Of a DNA stretch of 64,000 nt, positions 16,620 to 26,600 are shown piece by piece. Both the position numbers and the translations under genes were made by a program. The stretch spans positions 1 to 64,000 of the forward strand of contig JAERTD010000038.1 of the NCBI GenBank assembly GCA_016845175.1, written 5' to 3'. Origin of the DNA: Bacteroidota bacterium. GTDB lineage: Bacteria > Bacteroidota > Bacteroidia > Bacteroidales > F082. The notes beneath the pieces are model-generated. The model did not search any database and had not been told where the DNA came from. It saw nothing but the letters and a program-made list of their open reading frames with translations. Each line of letters starts with the position of its first letter. Within the stretch, counting starts at the first letter, position 1.

Positions 16620-18563
16620 ATGCATATAAGACTAAAGGTAATTGTTAGCATATTCGCTCTGGGGGCTTTGTTGGCCTCATGCAATAAGAAGACTGATGAT
16701 CCCGATCCAAATGCTCCAAAAAAAGTGGAGGATTTGATCATTCCTGCCAATTTTAATTTTGAAACAACCACTTCTGTGGACTTATCCATTTCTGATTATC
16801 AGGATGGGGCCACCTATCAGGTGTATTCCTTGAAAGATTCAGGTCCCAATGAAATTGTATACACAGAAACAGATACCCTGGTGGTCATTGATGACCTCAA
16901 CCAGCTGGTGGCCCAGGGTATGGTAAGCAATGGAAGCTATCACACGGTACTCACCCTACCTTCCTATCACAATTATCTGTATTTGCTGAGAGGAAAGGAT
17001 GGCATTTTTCATGGCGAAAGTGTAAGCATTACAGGTTCAGAAGTACAATACAATTTTGACGGAAGCGGCTTGAAAGCCTTCGCCCTGGCAGATGATCAGT
17101 TGTATGCCATCAATGGAAGCAACACAGAAGTCAATCAAATTGATTTGGGCACCGGTGCGGTTACCCAAATCGGCAGCCTGCCCTTTAAAAGCATTGCCAA
17201 TGCCTGCGATAAAGTGAACAACCGAATGTATGTGGCCAATAAAACCAACCCTTTTCAGCTGGGCCATTACGATCTGGCCACAGGGGTTACCACAACCGTA
17301 GGTAATTTTCCCTTCAATTTCCCTCGCATGGATTATAATCCTGATGACGGTTTACTCTATCTTTCTAAGGGAAATAAATTGTACAAAGCAGATCCTGCCA
17401 ATGCACAAATCATTCAAACCTATACCATCACAGGATTAACAGCAGCCAGCTATTGCGATCTGGCCTTCACGCCTTCTGGGGATATGTATATTGGGGATAA
17501 AAACGAGCTGTATGCCACTCAGTTTTCAGGTAATACAGTAATTGCCACAAAAATAAGTGACCCCAGCCTGCCCAACAACCTCACCTGCCTGGCGGCCGGT
17601 AGCAACGGAAAGCTTTACACCACACAGGTTAATGCCAACAACCGGATTATTGAATTTGATCCAACGGATGCCACCTGGGTATATTATCCAATAAACGCCT
17701 CCATAAAAATCAATGATTTTGGTATCATCAGAGCCATTGAACCAAGCACAGGTGATGTTGATGGTGATGGTGTCCCTGATGAACAGGATGACTATCCAGC
17801 GGATCCAGAAAGGGCTTTCAATAACTATTTTCCTGGCGAAGGTCTTTGGGCTGCTCTTGCCTTTGAAGATTTATGGCCTGCCCGTGGAGACTACGATTTT
17901 AACGATTTGGTTATTCATTACAACATCAATCAGGTAACCAATGCCAGCAATATGGTGGTGGAAATAAAGGCCAATTTCGATGCCAAACACAATGGTGCAT
18001 CATTCATCAATGGTTTTGCATTCCAGTTGCCTGTTGATGCAAGCACAGTTGCATCAGCCAGTGGGTACAATATGACAGGTTCTTCGGTAAGCCTTGAGTC
18101 CAATGGCCTCATCAGCAACCTGAGCAAGGCCGCTGTGCTCGTTTTTGATCAAACAGATCCCAATCTCGGCAACCCACTACTCATTGAAGTGTTGTTTAAC
18201 AATCCTCAGGATCCCACAGCGCTAGGAAATCCTCCATACAATCCTTACATCATTGTTGATGAGCAAATCAATCACGAGGTGCATTTGCCCGATGCAGTGC
18301 CAACAACTCTTGCCAATATGGCCTTGTTCGGTACCGTGGATGATAATAGTGATCCCAATTCCGGCCGCTATTATAAAAGTGTGAACAATATGCCCTGGGC
18401 CATCAACATAGTGTATGATTTTGTGTGGCTGAAAGAATCCCATCAGATTACCCAGGGATACCTGAAGTTCGCTGATTGGGCTGAATCCGGTGGCACCTTA
18501 TACCCTGATTGGTACAAGGATCTGCCTGATTACCGCGACAATTCTCATCTGGACATTCAATAG
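16620..18563 (+). CDS. LruC domain-containing lipoprotein
   Basis: A 647-residue surface or periplasmic lipoprotein. The signal peptide ends in LLASC with Cys at about 21, followed by a Asp/Pro-rich linker. The middle (about 130-375) has repeated short strands (QLYAING, RMYVAN, LLYLSKGNKLY) that suggest a beta-propeller. At about 379-395 is a calcium-type DGDGVPDEQDDYP loop that leads into the LruC domain (EDLWPARGDYDFNDLVIHY and onward), a Bacteroidota/Leptospira module of unknown role. It is a single gene between a terminator and the porZ promoter. Confidence 0.88.
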   Translation: MHIRLKVIVSIFALGALLASCNKKTDDPDPNAPKKVEDLIIPANFNFETTTSVDLSISDYQDGATYQVYSLKDSGPNEIVYTETDTLVVIDDLNQLVAQGMVSNGSYHTVLTLPSYHNYLYLLRGKDGIFHGESVSITGSEVQYNFDGSGLKAFALADDQLYAINGSNTEVNQIDLGTGAVTQIGSLPFKSIANACDKVNNRMYVANKTNPFQLGHYDLATGVTTTVGNFPFNFPRMDYNPDDGLLYLSKGNKLYKADPANAQIIQTYTITGLTAASYCDLAFTPSGDMYIGDKNELYATQFSGNTVIATKISDPSLPNNLTCLAAGSNGKLYTTQVNANNRIIEFDPTDATWVYYPINASIKINDFGIIRAIEPSTGDVDGDGVPDEQDDYPADPERAFNNYFPGEGLWAALAFEDLWPARGDYDFNDLVIHYNINQVTNASNMVVEIKANFDAKHNGASFINGFAFQLPVDASTVASASGYNMTGSSVSLESNGLISNLSKAAVLVFDQTDPNLGNPLLIEVLFNNPQDPTALGNPPYNPYIIVDEQINHEVHLPDAVPTTLANMALFGTVDDNSDPNSGRYYKSVNNMPWAINIVYDFVWLKESHQITQGYLKFADWAESGGTLYPDWYKDLPDYRDNSHLDIQ

Positions 18564-18596
18564 AAAGATAAATTAAGAAACCCAAGCTTAATCTGT

Positions 18597-18604
18597 TATT
18601 TTTG
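18597..18604 (+). promoter_or_regulatory. Candidate -7 element of porZ promoter
   Basis: TATTTTTG, an exact TAnnTTTG match, 74 bp before the preferred porZ start. No good -33 partner was found. Confidence 0.4.
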
Positions 18605-18678
18605 TCTCAAGTTAATTGGAAGCAGTATTTGGCAATAAAAATGCTATTTCACAGTTAAGTAGAAACAAATTCAGATCG

Positions 18679-21024
18679 ATGATTTATCAACGCTTTCGTA
18701 TTATAGCTATTCTCACCCTTGCATGTGTATTCAGTATGAATGTGGTCTCTCAGACCATTGGCATAGGAGAATGGCGTTCCCATCTGCCCTATGGTGAAGT
18801 AATTGATGTAGCCGTTGCCGGCGACATGATATATGCAGCCACACCAAACGATATGTTTACCTATAACACCGTCGATAACAGGGTGGAGCGATTTGGTAAG
18901 ATTAAGGGGCTCAGCGATGTAGGTGTATCAAAAATCGCATACAATACTCATTTGAAATCCCTTTTAATTGCCTATACCAATACCAATATCGATCTCATTC
19001 GTGAGAACGGCTCCATTGTGAATATTTCAGATATCAAGGATAAGGATATTCTGGGCCAAAAAACCATCAATAATATTATGTTTATTGATCAGCATGCCTA
19101 TTTATCCTGTGGTTTTGGAATTGTGATTTTGGATATGGCTAAAGAAGAAATTTATGACACTTACTATATTGGTCCAGAGGGCTCTGCCCTTAATATCCTC
19201 GATATGACATACAACGACACGTCCTTGTATGCCGCCACTGAACATGGCATCTATTATGCTGATGTGGATAATCCCAACCTTGCTGACTTTAACCAGTGGC
19301 AAAAGGATATGAGCCTGATACATCCCCACCTCAAATACAACCTGATTTCCTATTTTGGAGGGAAGATATATACCAATTATTTCAGCGCTGCTTACAAGCA
19401 GGATACCATGTTTTCCTATGACGGACAGTCCTGGGATTACTTTTATAAGGACAATACCAATCAGCACTTTCAAATGAACGTGGTGGATGATTATTTCCTG
19501 CTGGTTAATCGCACCTCGGTAGAGGTCTTTAACAGCAATATGGAGTTGGATCATTCCATTTGGAAACCCCAGGAACAAAGTGTTGTTCCCAATGCAGCCG
19601 ACCGCGATGCCAGTGGCAATATATGGCTAGCAGATATGTATAAAGGACTGGTAAAAACATGGAACAATGGTTGGCTGGGAGAATTCATCAAGCCCAACGG
19701 CCCCGGCACTACCAACGTTTTTGATATGGATGCTGAGGGCAATGCCGTATGGGTAGCTCCGGGTGGAAGAGAATCCGACTGGTCCAAATTGTATATAAGG
19801 GATGGGGTGTTTTCATTTAGCGATGATACCTGGACTACGATTAACAAATTCAACGAACCTGCTTTGGATTCGGTGTCGGATTTGGTCTGTACCAAAGTAG
19901 ATCCAACAAACAACAATATTGCCTATGTGGGCAGCTGGCACGCCGGATTGTTTAAGTTCGTCGACAATAGCCTTGAAATGGTATATACTGATGCCAACAG
20001 CAGCCTGCAACGAAGGGTTGCCAATAAGAAACAGATCAATATCAGTGGGCTGGATTTCGACAATGCCAACAACCTATGGGTAGCCAACACCAGTGCTCCG
20101 GATATCCTTTCAGTATTAAAACCAGATGGAAGCTGGAAATCACTCAACCTGGGTGGATCTCTAAGTGGTATCGATGTTGGAAAACTGATGATCGACAGCG
20201 AAAGTCAAAAATGGATTATTATGCGTTCAGGCGGATATGTGCTGGTGTATAACGACAACAATACCATCGATGATCAATCAGATGATCAGGTGAAGATACT
20301 CAATGGATCAGCCAACCAGGGTGGTATTCCAGGTAGCAAAGTCTATTCCTTTGCCACCGATCATGATGGTGAAGTATGGATAGGTAGTGATGAAGGGGTC
20401 TCGGTTATCTATTCACCTGAAAATATTTTCGAGCCAGGTGCGTCCTTTGATGCCCAGCAGATTTTGGTCCCCAGAAACGATGGCTCAGGTCTGGCAGATA
20501 TCTTGTTGGAAACAGAGATTGTCAATTGTATTACCGTTGATGGAAACAACCAAAAGTGGATAGGTACTGAGCGTGCTGGTGTATTTTTACTGAGTGAAGA
20601 CGGCTTGCAGGAAATCCACCATTTCACCATCGAAAACTCCCCCCTCATTTCCAACAATATCACCAGCATTTCCATTGATGAAAATGGAGAAGTATTTATT
20701 GGTACTGCTGTGGGGATCATATCTTATAGAGGGGCAGCCACACCAGAACCAAAACCTGGCAGCACTGCCTATGCTTATCCCAATCCGGTTCGTGAAGATT
20801 ATACAGGACTTATTGCCATTAAAAATGTGGCAGTAAACGCTTCTGTTAAAATTACAGACTCATACGGAAACCTGGTGTATGAAACCCGCTCTGAAGGCGG
20901 TCAGGCCACCTGGGATGGCTATAATTTTTCCGGTCAGCGTGCTGTTTCCGGGGTGTATCTGGTGTTCGTGGCCAACAAAGATGGCTCTGAAACCATGGTC
21001 ACCAAAATACTGATCATTCGATAA
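18679..21024 (+). CDS. porZ: Type IX secretion system component PorZ
   Basis: Surface component of the T9SS attachment complex (PorU-PorV-PorQ-PorZ in Porphyromonas), which delivers anionic LPS to cargo proteins. I use the ATG at 18679 (781 residues), which begins a signal peptide ending VVSQ; the longer frame adds 21 residues. The mature start GIGEWRSHLPYGEVIDVAVAG is characteristic of PorZ. Two beta-propellers follow, with repeats such as GNIWLADMYKGL, NLWVANT and GEVWIGSDEGVSV. The last 90 residues (YAYPNPVREDYTG...GVYLVFVANKDG) form a CTD-like domain, which in PorZ is retained. It fits the five T9SS cargo proteins in this window. recO follows 58 bp later. Confidence 0.9.
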   Translation: MIYQRFRIIAILTLACVFSMNVVSQTIGIGEWRSHLPYGEVIDVAVAGDMIYAATPNDMFTYNTVDNRVERFGKIKGLSDVGVSKIAYNTHLKSLLIAYTNTNIDLIRENGSIVNISDIKDKDILGQKTINNIMFIDQHAYLSCGFGIVILDMAKEEIYDTYYIGPEGSALNILDMTYNDTSLYAATEHGIYYADVDNPNLADFNQWQKDMSLIHPHLKYNLISYFGGKIYTNYFSAAYKQDTMFSYDGQSWDYFYKDNTNQHFQMNVVDDYFLLVNRTSVEVFNSNMELDHSIWKPQEQSVVPNAADRDASGNIWLADMYKGLVKTWNNGWLGEFIKPNGPGTTNVFDMDAEGNAVWVAPGGRESDWSKLYIRDGVFSFSDDTWTTINKFNEPALDSVSDLVCTKVDPTNNNIAYVGSWHAGLFKFVDNSLEMVYTDANSSLQRRVANKKQINISGLDFDNANNLWVANTSAPDILSVLKPDGSWKSLNLGGSLSGIDVGKLMIDSESQKWIIMRSGGYVLVYNDNNTIDDQSDDQVKILNGSANQGGIPGSKVYSFATDHDGEVWIGSDEGVSVIYSPENIFEPGASFDAQQILVPRNDGSGLADILLETEIVNCITVDGNNQKWIGTERAGVFLLSEDGLQEIHHFTIENSPLISNNITSISIDENGEVFIGTAVGIISYRGAATPEPKPGSTAYAYPNPVREDYTGLIAIKNVAVNASVKITDSYGNLVYETRSEGGQATWDGYNFSGQRAVSGVYLVFVANKDGSETMVTKILIIR

Positions 21025-21082
21025 CCTTATTTCATAGGTTTTAGAAAGGCCTTTCGTCTTCTTTTTCTATCTTGCCACTATT

Positions 21083-21802
21083 ATGGTTCATCATACCAGA
21101 GGGATCGTCTTTCATCACACCAAATACTCTGAATCGAGTATCATTTGTAAGATGTATACAGAAGCCTTCGGTTTACAAACCTATATGATCAAAGGGGTCA
21201 GAAGAAAGGCCTCCAAAACCAAAATGGCCCTCTTTGAGTCCCTCAACCTGCTTGATCTGGTGGTCTACCACAAAGCACAGAAATCCATTCACAATATAAG
21301 GGAAGTAAGGCCCGCTTATGCCTATCAGGATATTCCCATGAATATGCACAAAAGGAGTTTTGTCTTCTTTCTGGCTGAATTATTACAAAAGGCCATTCGC
21401 GAGGAAAGTCCTAACCAACCCTTGTTTAACTGGCTGTATAATGCCTTGGTCTGGCTCGACCTATCCTCAGAAAACTATGTGGATTTCCATTTGATATTTA
21501 TGATGCAGCTCAGCAGGTTCCTGGGTTTTTACCCCAAGAAAACGGCACTCGAACACCAGTATTTTGACTTACAGGAAGGTTTGTTTTCCAATGAACAACC
21601 CCATCACCCCAGCTACCTTGAAAAAGACTCAACCCAGCAAATGAACCTGCTGCTACAGACCTCCTTCGACGATAGCAATAGCCTGAATTTCACCAATACC
21701 GATCGTAAAAAAATGCTCGATGTGATGCTGGAATATTACAAACTTCATCTGCCAAATTTTGGGAATATGAAATCGGTGGATGTATTGCGCATGCTATTTT
21801 AA
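21083..21802 (+). CDS. recO: DNA repair protein RecO
   Basis: Recombination mediator that loads RecA on SSB-coated DNA with RecR, in the cytosol. The 239 residues match family length. The N-terminal OB-fold begins with TRGIVFHHTKYSESSIICKMYTE and continues through GLQTYMIKGVRRKASKTKM; the C-terminal helical part contains QLSRFLGFYPK. No zinc Cys cluster is present, as in other Bacteroidota forms. It follows porZ on the same strand and ends 11 bp from the convergent lipB. Confidence 0.93.
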   Translation: MVHHTRGIVFHHTKYSESSIICKMYTEAFGLQTYMIKGVRRKASKTKMALFESLNLLDLVVYHKAQKSIHNIREVRPAYAYQDIPMNMHKRSFVFFLAELLQKAIREESPNQPLFNWLYNALVWLDLSSENYVDFHLIFMMQLSRFLGFYPKKTALEHQYFDLQEGLFSNEQPHHPSYLEKDSTQQMNLLLQTSFDDSNSLNFTNTDRKKMLDVMLEYYKLHLPNFGNMKSVDVLRMLF

Positions 21803-21813
21803 AAAACTCAAGG

Positions 21814-22527
21814 CTAGTTGTCAAGCTGCATGCCAAAAACAGTTGTAAACTGTTCTTTAATCAGCTCTTTCACCTCTTCCATCGGGAGGCTTCTGCCCAG
21901 TTCTTTCTCCAGGGATGTAACTGCCTTTCCCTGAATTCCGCATGGAACAATATAGTCGAAGAAATTTAAATCAGTATTGATATTAAAGGCAAAGCCATGC
22001 ATGCTCACCCAATGGCTGGTGCGAACTCCGATAGCGGCAATTTTTCTGGCTTTTACAGCATGGTCCACGTCAAGCCATACTCCGGTGGCTCCTGGAGAAC
22101 GATATCCGTCGATGCCATAATGCTTCAGGCTCATGATAATCACCTCCTCCAATGAGTGGATATAGGTCTTTATGGAAAGCCTGAAGTTATCCAGGTCGAG
22201 AATGGGATAGGCCACCACCTGCCCGGGACCATGATACGTAATATCTCCTCCCCTGTTGATGCGGTGAAATTCAGCCCCCTTGGCTTTCAATAAGTCTTCA
22301 TTAATCAATAAATGGCTATCCTTACCACTCTTTCCCAAAGTATATACATGGGGATGCTCACAAAACAAAAGAAAATTAGGGGTTGTAGCCTTGTCTGTGC
22401 TTTTTCTGTTGCTTTCCTTTACCGTCACAACCTCCTGAAAGCGTTTTTCCTGATACTGCCAGGCTTCAGCATAATTGATGCGTCCTAAATCTTCAAATTG
22501 GGTGATTTTTTGGCTTGTGCTCATCAT
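21814..22527 (-). CDS. lipB: Octanoyltransferase LipB
   Basis: Transfers octanoate from acyl carrier protein to lipoyl domains of 2-oxoacid dehydrogenases and the glycine cleavage system, the first step of lipoate synthesis. The 237 residues show INRGGDITYHGPGQVVAYPI, KIAAIGVRTSHWVSMHGFAFN with the active-site Lys, and VPCGIQGKAVTS with the catalytic Cys. Two ATGs sit back to back at the start. It follows lipA on the same strand with a 26-bp gap, so the two form the lipoate operon. Confidence 0.96.
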   Translation of the reverse strand: MMSTSQKITQFEDLGRINYAEAWQYQEKRFQEVVTVKESNRKSTDKATTPNFLLFCEHPHVYTLGKSGKDSHLLINEDLLKAKGAEFHRINRGGDITYHGPGQVVAYPILDLDNFRLSIKTYIHSLEEVIIMSLKHYGIDGYRSPGATGVWLDVDHAVKARKIAAIGVRTSHWVSMHGFAFNINTDLNFFDYIVPCGIQGKAVTSLEKELGRSLPMEEVKELIKEQFTTVFGMQLDN

Positions 22528-22553
22528 ACAATTTCTTTAAACCAAATGATTAA

Positions 22554-23420
22554 TTACTTCTTGAACACATGTTTTTCAGCACGATAGGAAGAGCGTACCA
22601 GGGGACTGCTTTCCACAAAGCGGAAGCCTTTTTCAAGACCCATGGTTTCATAAGCCTTGAATTGGTCGGGATGCACATATTCCTTCACTTCCAGGTGTTT
22701 TTTGGTAGGCTGCAAATACTGGCCAATGGTTAAAACTTCTACGCCAACAGCCCGAAGATCATCCATGGTTTGACCCACCTCTTCAACTGTTTCACCCAGC
22801 CCCAACATTATTCCTGATTTGGCAACACTCTTGCTCTTTGCTATGACAGCCAAGGTTTTCAGACTGGTCTGATAGCGTGATCTGCTCCTTACCTGAGAGG
22901 TGAGTCGCTCCACAGTCTCCAGGTTATGGGAAACTACTTCAGGACCGGCATCGAGCACTTGTGTTATGAGTTCTTCCTTCGCATAAAAATCAGGAATAAG
23001 GGTTTCAAGGGTAGTTCCCGGGCTGGATTCTTTAATGGCAGTGATGGTTTGTGCCCATATTTCAGCACCTCCATCAGCCAAATCATCCCGATCCACTGAA
23101 GTAAGCACACAATGCTTTAGCTTCATCAGTTTGACTGATTCTGCCACCCTTCTGGGTTCGTCATAATCAGCTGCCAATGGTTTTCCGGTTTTTACATTGC
23201 AAAACTTACAGGAGCGGGTGCATATATCGCCCAATATCATTAAAGTGGCGGTACCTCTTCCCCAGCACTCATGCATATTGGGGCAGTGACCACTGGTACA
23301 TATGGTGTGCAGCTTGTGTTTTTTTACAATTTCTTTAACTGATATATAGTCTTTACCTGAAGGGACTTTTATTTTAAGCCATTCGGGTTTTCTGAGTATG
23401 GAAGGGGTATCTTTTTGCAT
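22554..23420 (-). CDS. lipA: Lipoyl synthase LipA
   Basis: Radical SAM enzyme inserting two sulfurs into protein-bound octanoate. I use the ATG at 23420 (288 residues); the longer frame adds 21 residues overlapping a promoter-like box. The auxiliary cluster motif CTSGHCPNMHEC (CX4CX5C) and the radical SAM motif CTRSCKFC are intact. GLGETVEEV and the C-terminal SSPLVRSSYRAE, whose Ser ligates the auxiliary cluster, are also present. Operon with lipB. Confidence 0.97.
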   Translation of the reverse strand: MQKDTPSILRKPEWLKIKVPSGKDYISVKEIVKKHKLHTICTSGHCPNMHECWGRGTATLMILGDICTRSCKFCNVKTGKPLAADYDEPRRVAESVKLMKLKHCVLTSVDRDDLADGGAEIWAQTITAIKESSPGTTLETLIPDFYAKEELITQVLDAGPEVVSHNLETVERLTSQVRSRSRYQTSLKTLAVIAKSKSVAKSGIMLGLGETVEEVGQTMDDLRAVGVEVLTIGQYLQPTKKHLEVKEYVHPDQFKAYETMGLEKGFRFVESSPLVRSSYRAEKHVFKK

Positions 23421-23462
23421 GGTATTCTGATTTATAAACTCAGCATCTGATGAGTTGGCTGG

Positions 23463-23470
23463 CAAAATTA
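23463..23470 (-). promoter_or_regulatory. Candidate -7 element of lipA-lipB promoter
   Basis: TAATTTTG on the minus strand, an exact TAnnTTTG match about 42 bp before the lipA ATG. No well-spaced -33 element was seen. Confidence 0.4.
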
Positions 23471-23558
23471 GTATAAAAGCCAAACAGCGCGGCTTTTATG
23501 ATCAAAATACCAAGAAATTTTGTCAATTATTTAGAATGATTTTAAAACAATAAACCAC

Positions 23559-23566
23559 TACTTTTG
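23559..23566 (+). promoter_or_regulatory. Candidate -7 element of the C25 peptidase promoter
   Basis: TACTTTTG, an exact TAnnTTTG match 61 bp before the start of the gingipain-like gene, giving a leader of about 55 nt. The -33 partner is unclear. Confidence 0.4.
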
Positions 23567-23627
23567 AGGCTATTATCTGAATTAAATAACCCAAAATCAT
23601 TTACAAAAAAGCAATAACCCTAAAAAA

Positions 23628-26600
23628 ATGAAAACCTTTACACAACGCAGCACCATAGTTGGGCTCACGGTGCTTCTTACTTTTTGGTCATTCGTAGCCT
23701 TTTCACAAGCTCAGAAAATAAGTTTTGAGGATAGCTGGAACCAACATGGAATTCAAATTCTGAATCAATCACCCACGGCTTTGGATCTGAATTTTTCCCT
23801 GGAGGAATACAGTCTGAACACCTATCAGGTGGATAAGCATTCCATGGAAGTTATCACCATGAAAGGTGTTATCCTCCCCAATAATGAGGGAGCTCCTGAT
23901 ATACCAGCTTACAGTAAATATGTGGCCATTCCACAGGGAGCCAGTGTGTCAGTAAACTTGCTTAATAAAAGAACCGAGATTTCCGAAAATATGGAAATCG
24001 CTCCTGCTGCTCGTTTGCCAAAGGACAACGAAACTACTCCTATTTTCAGGACCAAGGACCACCAGATTTATGCAACCAATGCACTGTATCCATCAAACAT
24101 CATCACGGTTTCTGAACCTATGAAAATAAGAGGTGTGGATGTGGTTCTGGTAAGTGTCAGTCCTTTTCAGTATAATCCTGTAAGCAAACAATTACTGGTG
24201 CATCGCGATCTGGAAATTTCCCTTGATTTTAAGGGTGGTAATGGTCAGTTCGGTGACAACCGACTGCGTAGCCGTTGGTGGGATCCCATCGTTAAAGATA
24301 TGGTAATCAACCATGAATCCCTTCCTGAAATCAATCACAACAGCTCTCGTGCTCTCACAGGCTGTGAGTATTTGATCATTTCACCAGATGATGCCACATT
24401 TTTAGCCTGGGCCGATTCCATCCGTATTTTCAGACACAAACAGGGGATCACCACACAAGTGGTTACCACCACAGAAATTGGAGGAAACAACAATGCAGCC
24501 ATCGAGATTTATATCAATGATGCTTATAATACATGGGATATCCCGCCTGCAGCCGTATTGCTGCTAGGTGATTACGGAACCTCCGGTACAACCATTACCT
24601 CTCCCATCTATGATAACTATTGTGCTTCCGATAATATTTTCGCAGATGTGGACAACGACCACATGGCAGATATCATTTTTGCCAGGATGACAGCACAGAA
24701 CGCAGTTCATCTGGAAACCATGATCGGTAAAGCCCTCAATTATGAGCGCAACCCTCCGGTCAACCCTGATTTTTACAACAACCCCATTACAGCCATGGGC
24801 TGGCAAACTGAAAGATGGTTTCAGATGTGTTCCGAAATTATTGCTGGTTATTTTGAAAATGAGCATGGCAAAGCCACTGTCCGAGAGAATGCCATCTATC
24901 AGGGTAATAGCAGTGGCCCCTGGTCAACAGCACAAAATACCAATACCATTCTGGCAGAGTTTGGCCCCAATGGACTGGGATATATACCCCAAAGTCCAAG
25001 TTACCTAACCGATTGGGGTGGTAATGCAACCCGTATAAATAATGACATCAACTCCGGTGCTTTTATTCTCCAGCACAGGGACCATGGTTCAGAAACCGGC
25101 TGGGGGGAACCCGCCTATAACACTTCCAATATCAGTGGTACTCAGAATACAGATCTGACTTTTATCTTTTCTGTCAACTGTTTGACCGGTAAATTCAATA
25201 TAAGTGGTGAGTGCTTCGCAGAGGCCTTCCATCGTCATGAATATGGTGCCCTGGGACTTATTGCTGCCACAGAGGTTTCCTATTCCTTTGTGAACGACAC
25301 CTATGTATGGGGTATGTACGATAATATGTGGCCCGATTTCATGCCTGATTATGGCACCACACCCGAATCAAGAGATGTGCTTCCTGCTTTTGGTAATGTT
25401 GCTGGTAAATACTTTCTGCAGCAGTCCAGCTGGCCTTATAATGTATCCAATAAAGAAGTGACTTATCACCTCTTCCATCATCATGGGGATGCCTTCCAAA
25501 CCGTATATTACGATATGCCACAGGATGTTGATGTGACTCATGAAGATATTATGCTGAGTACCATGGATTATTTCACCATCGATGCCGAAGAAGGTGCTTT
25601 GATCTGTTTATCCATTGGTGAAGATATTCTGGCCGTAGCCGAAGGTACTGGCGATGACCTTGACATTCAGATTCCACTACAGGAACCAGGTGTGATTTTC
25701 GATGTAATCATCACCAAACAAAACCGTTTCCGTTATGAAGCTGAGGTGGAAGTTATTCCACCCAATGGCCCCTATTGTATGTATGATGAACACAGCCTTA
25801 CCGACTCCCTGGCCAACGACAATGGTATTATCGAATTTGATGAGGAAATTCTGGTGAGTCTGATGATGAAAAACCTGGGTAGCGAAGATGCCGATGATGT
25901 TGAAGTGACTTTGGAAACCATCTGTACAGATATCGAATTCATCGATTCCACCGAAAGCTATGGTGCCATGACCACCGGAAGCTATGTGAACCGTGACGAT
26001 GCTTTCAGACTTCACATTAGTGATGGAATACCTGATCAAACAGAAGTTCAGTTTGATGTGGTGGCCCGCGACATCAACGATTCCACCTGGACCAGCAAAT
26101 TCTTTATGATGGTAAACGCTCCTGAAATTGTTGCCGATGAGCTTTTGATCGATGATTCTCAGGCTGGTAACGACAATGGTTACCTGGATCCTGGTGAAAC
26201 TGCCATTATGAAAGTAAAGATGATCAATGAAGGCCATTGCCCCATATCAGATGTGTTGTGTAGCATGCAGCCTTTCAATCAGTATATTACGATGATGAAT
26301 GATGAATTTCTCATCTCATCTTTGGGCTTGTTTGGTGCCACTTGGGCCACCTTTGAAGTGGAAGTTGCAGCAGATGCCCCAACAGGAATAATTGCTGAAA
26401 TGAGATACAATGCTTCTGCTGCAGGCTACTCAGTTGACAAGGTATACTTCCCAAAAATTGGAAGTATTATCGAAGACTGGGAAACCGGCGATTTCAGCAA
26501 ATTCGACTGGCAGCATGCCGGTGATGTACAATGGGATGTAACCAATCAGTACCCATACGAAGGTTTTTACCACGCCAAATCCGGCGCCCTGCAGAATGGC

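Noticed and set aside
19263..19271. TGTGGATAA, a perfect DnaA box
   Set aside because: Single copy inside porZ coding sequence; no cluster of boxes, so not evidence of an origin.
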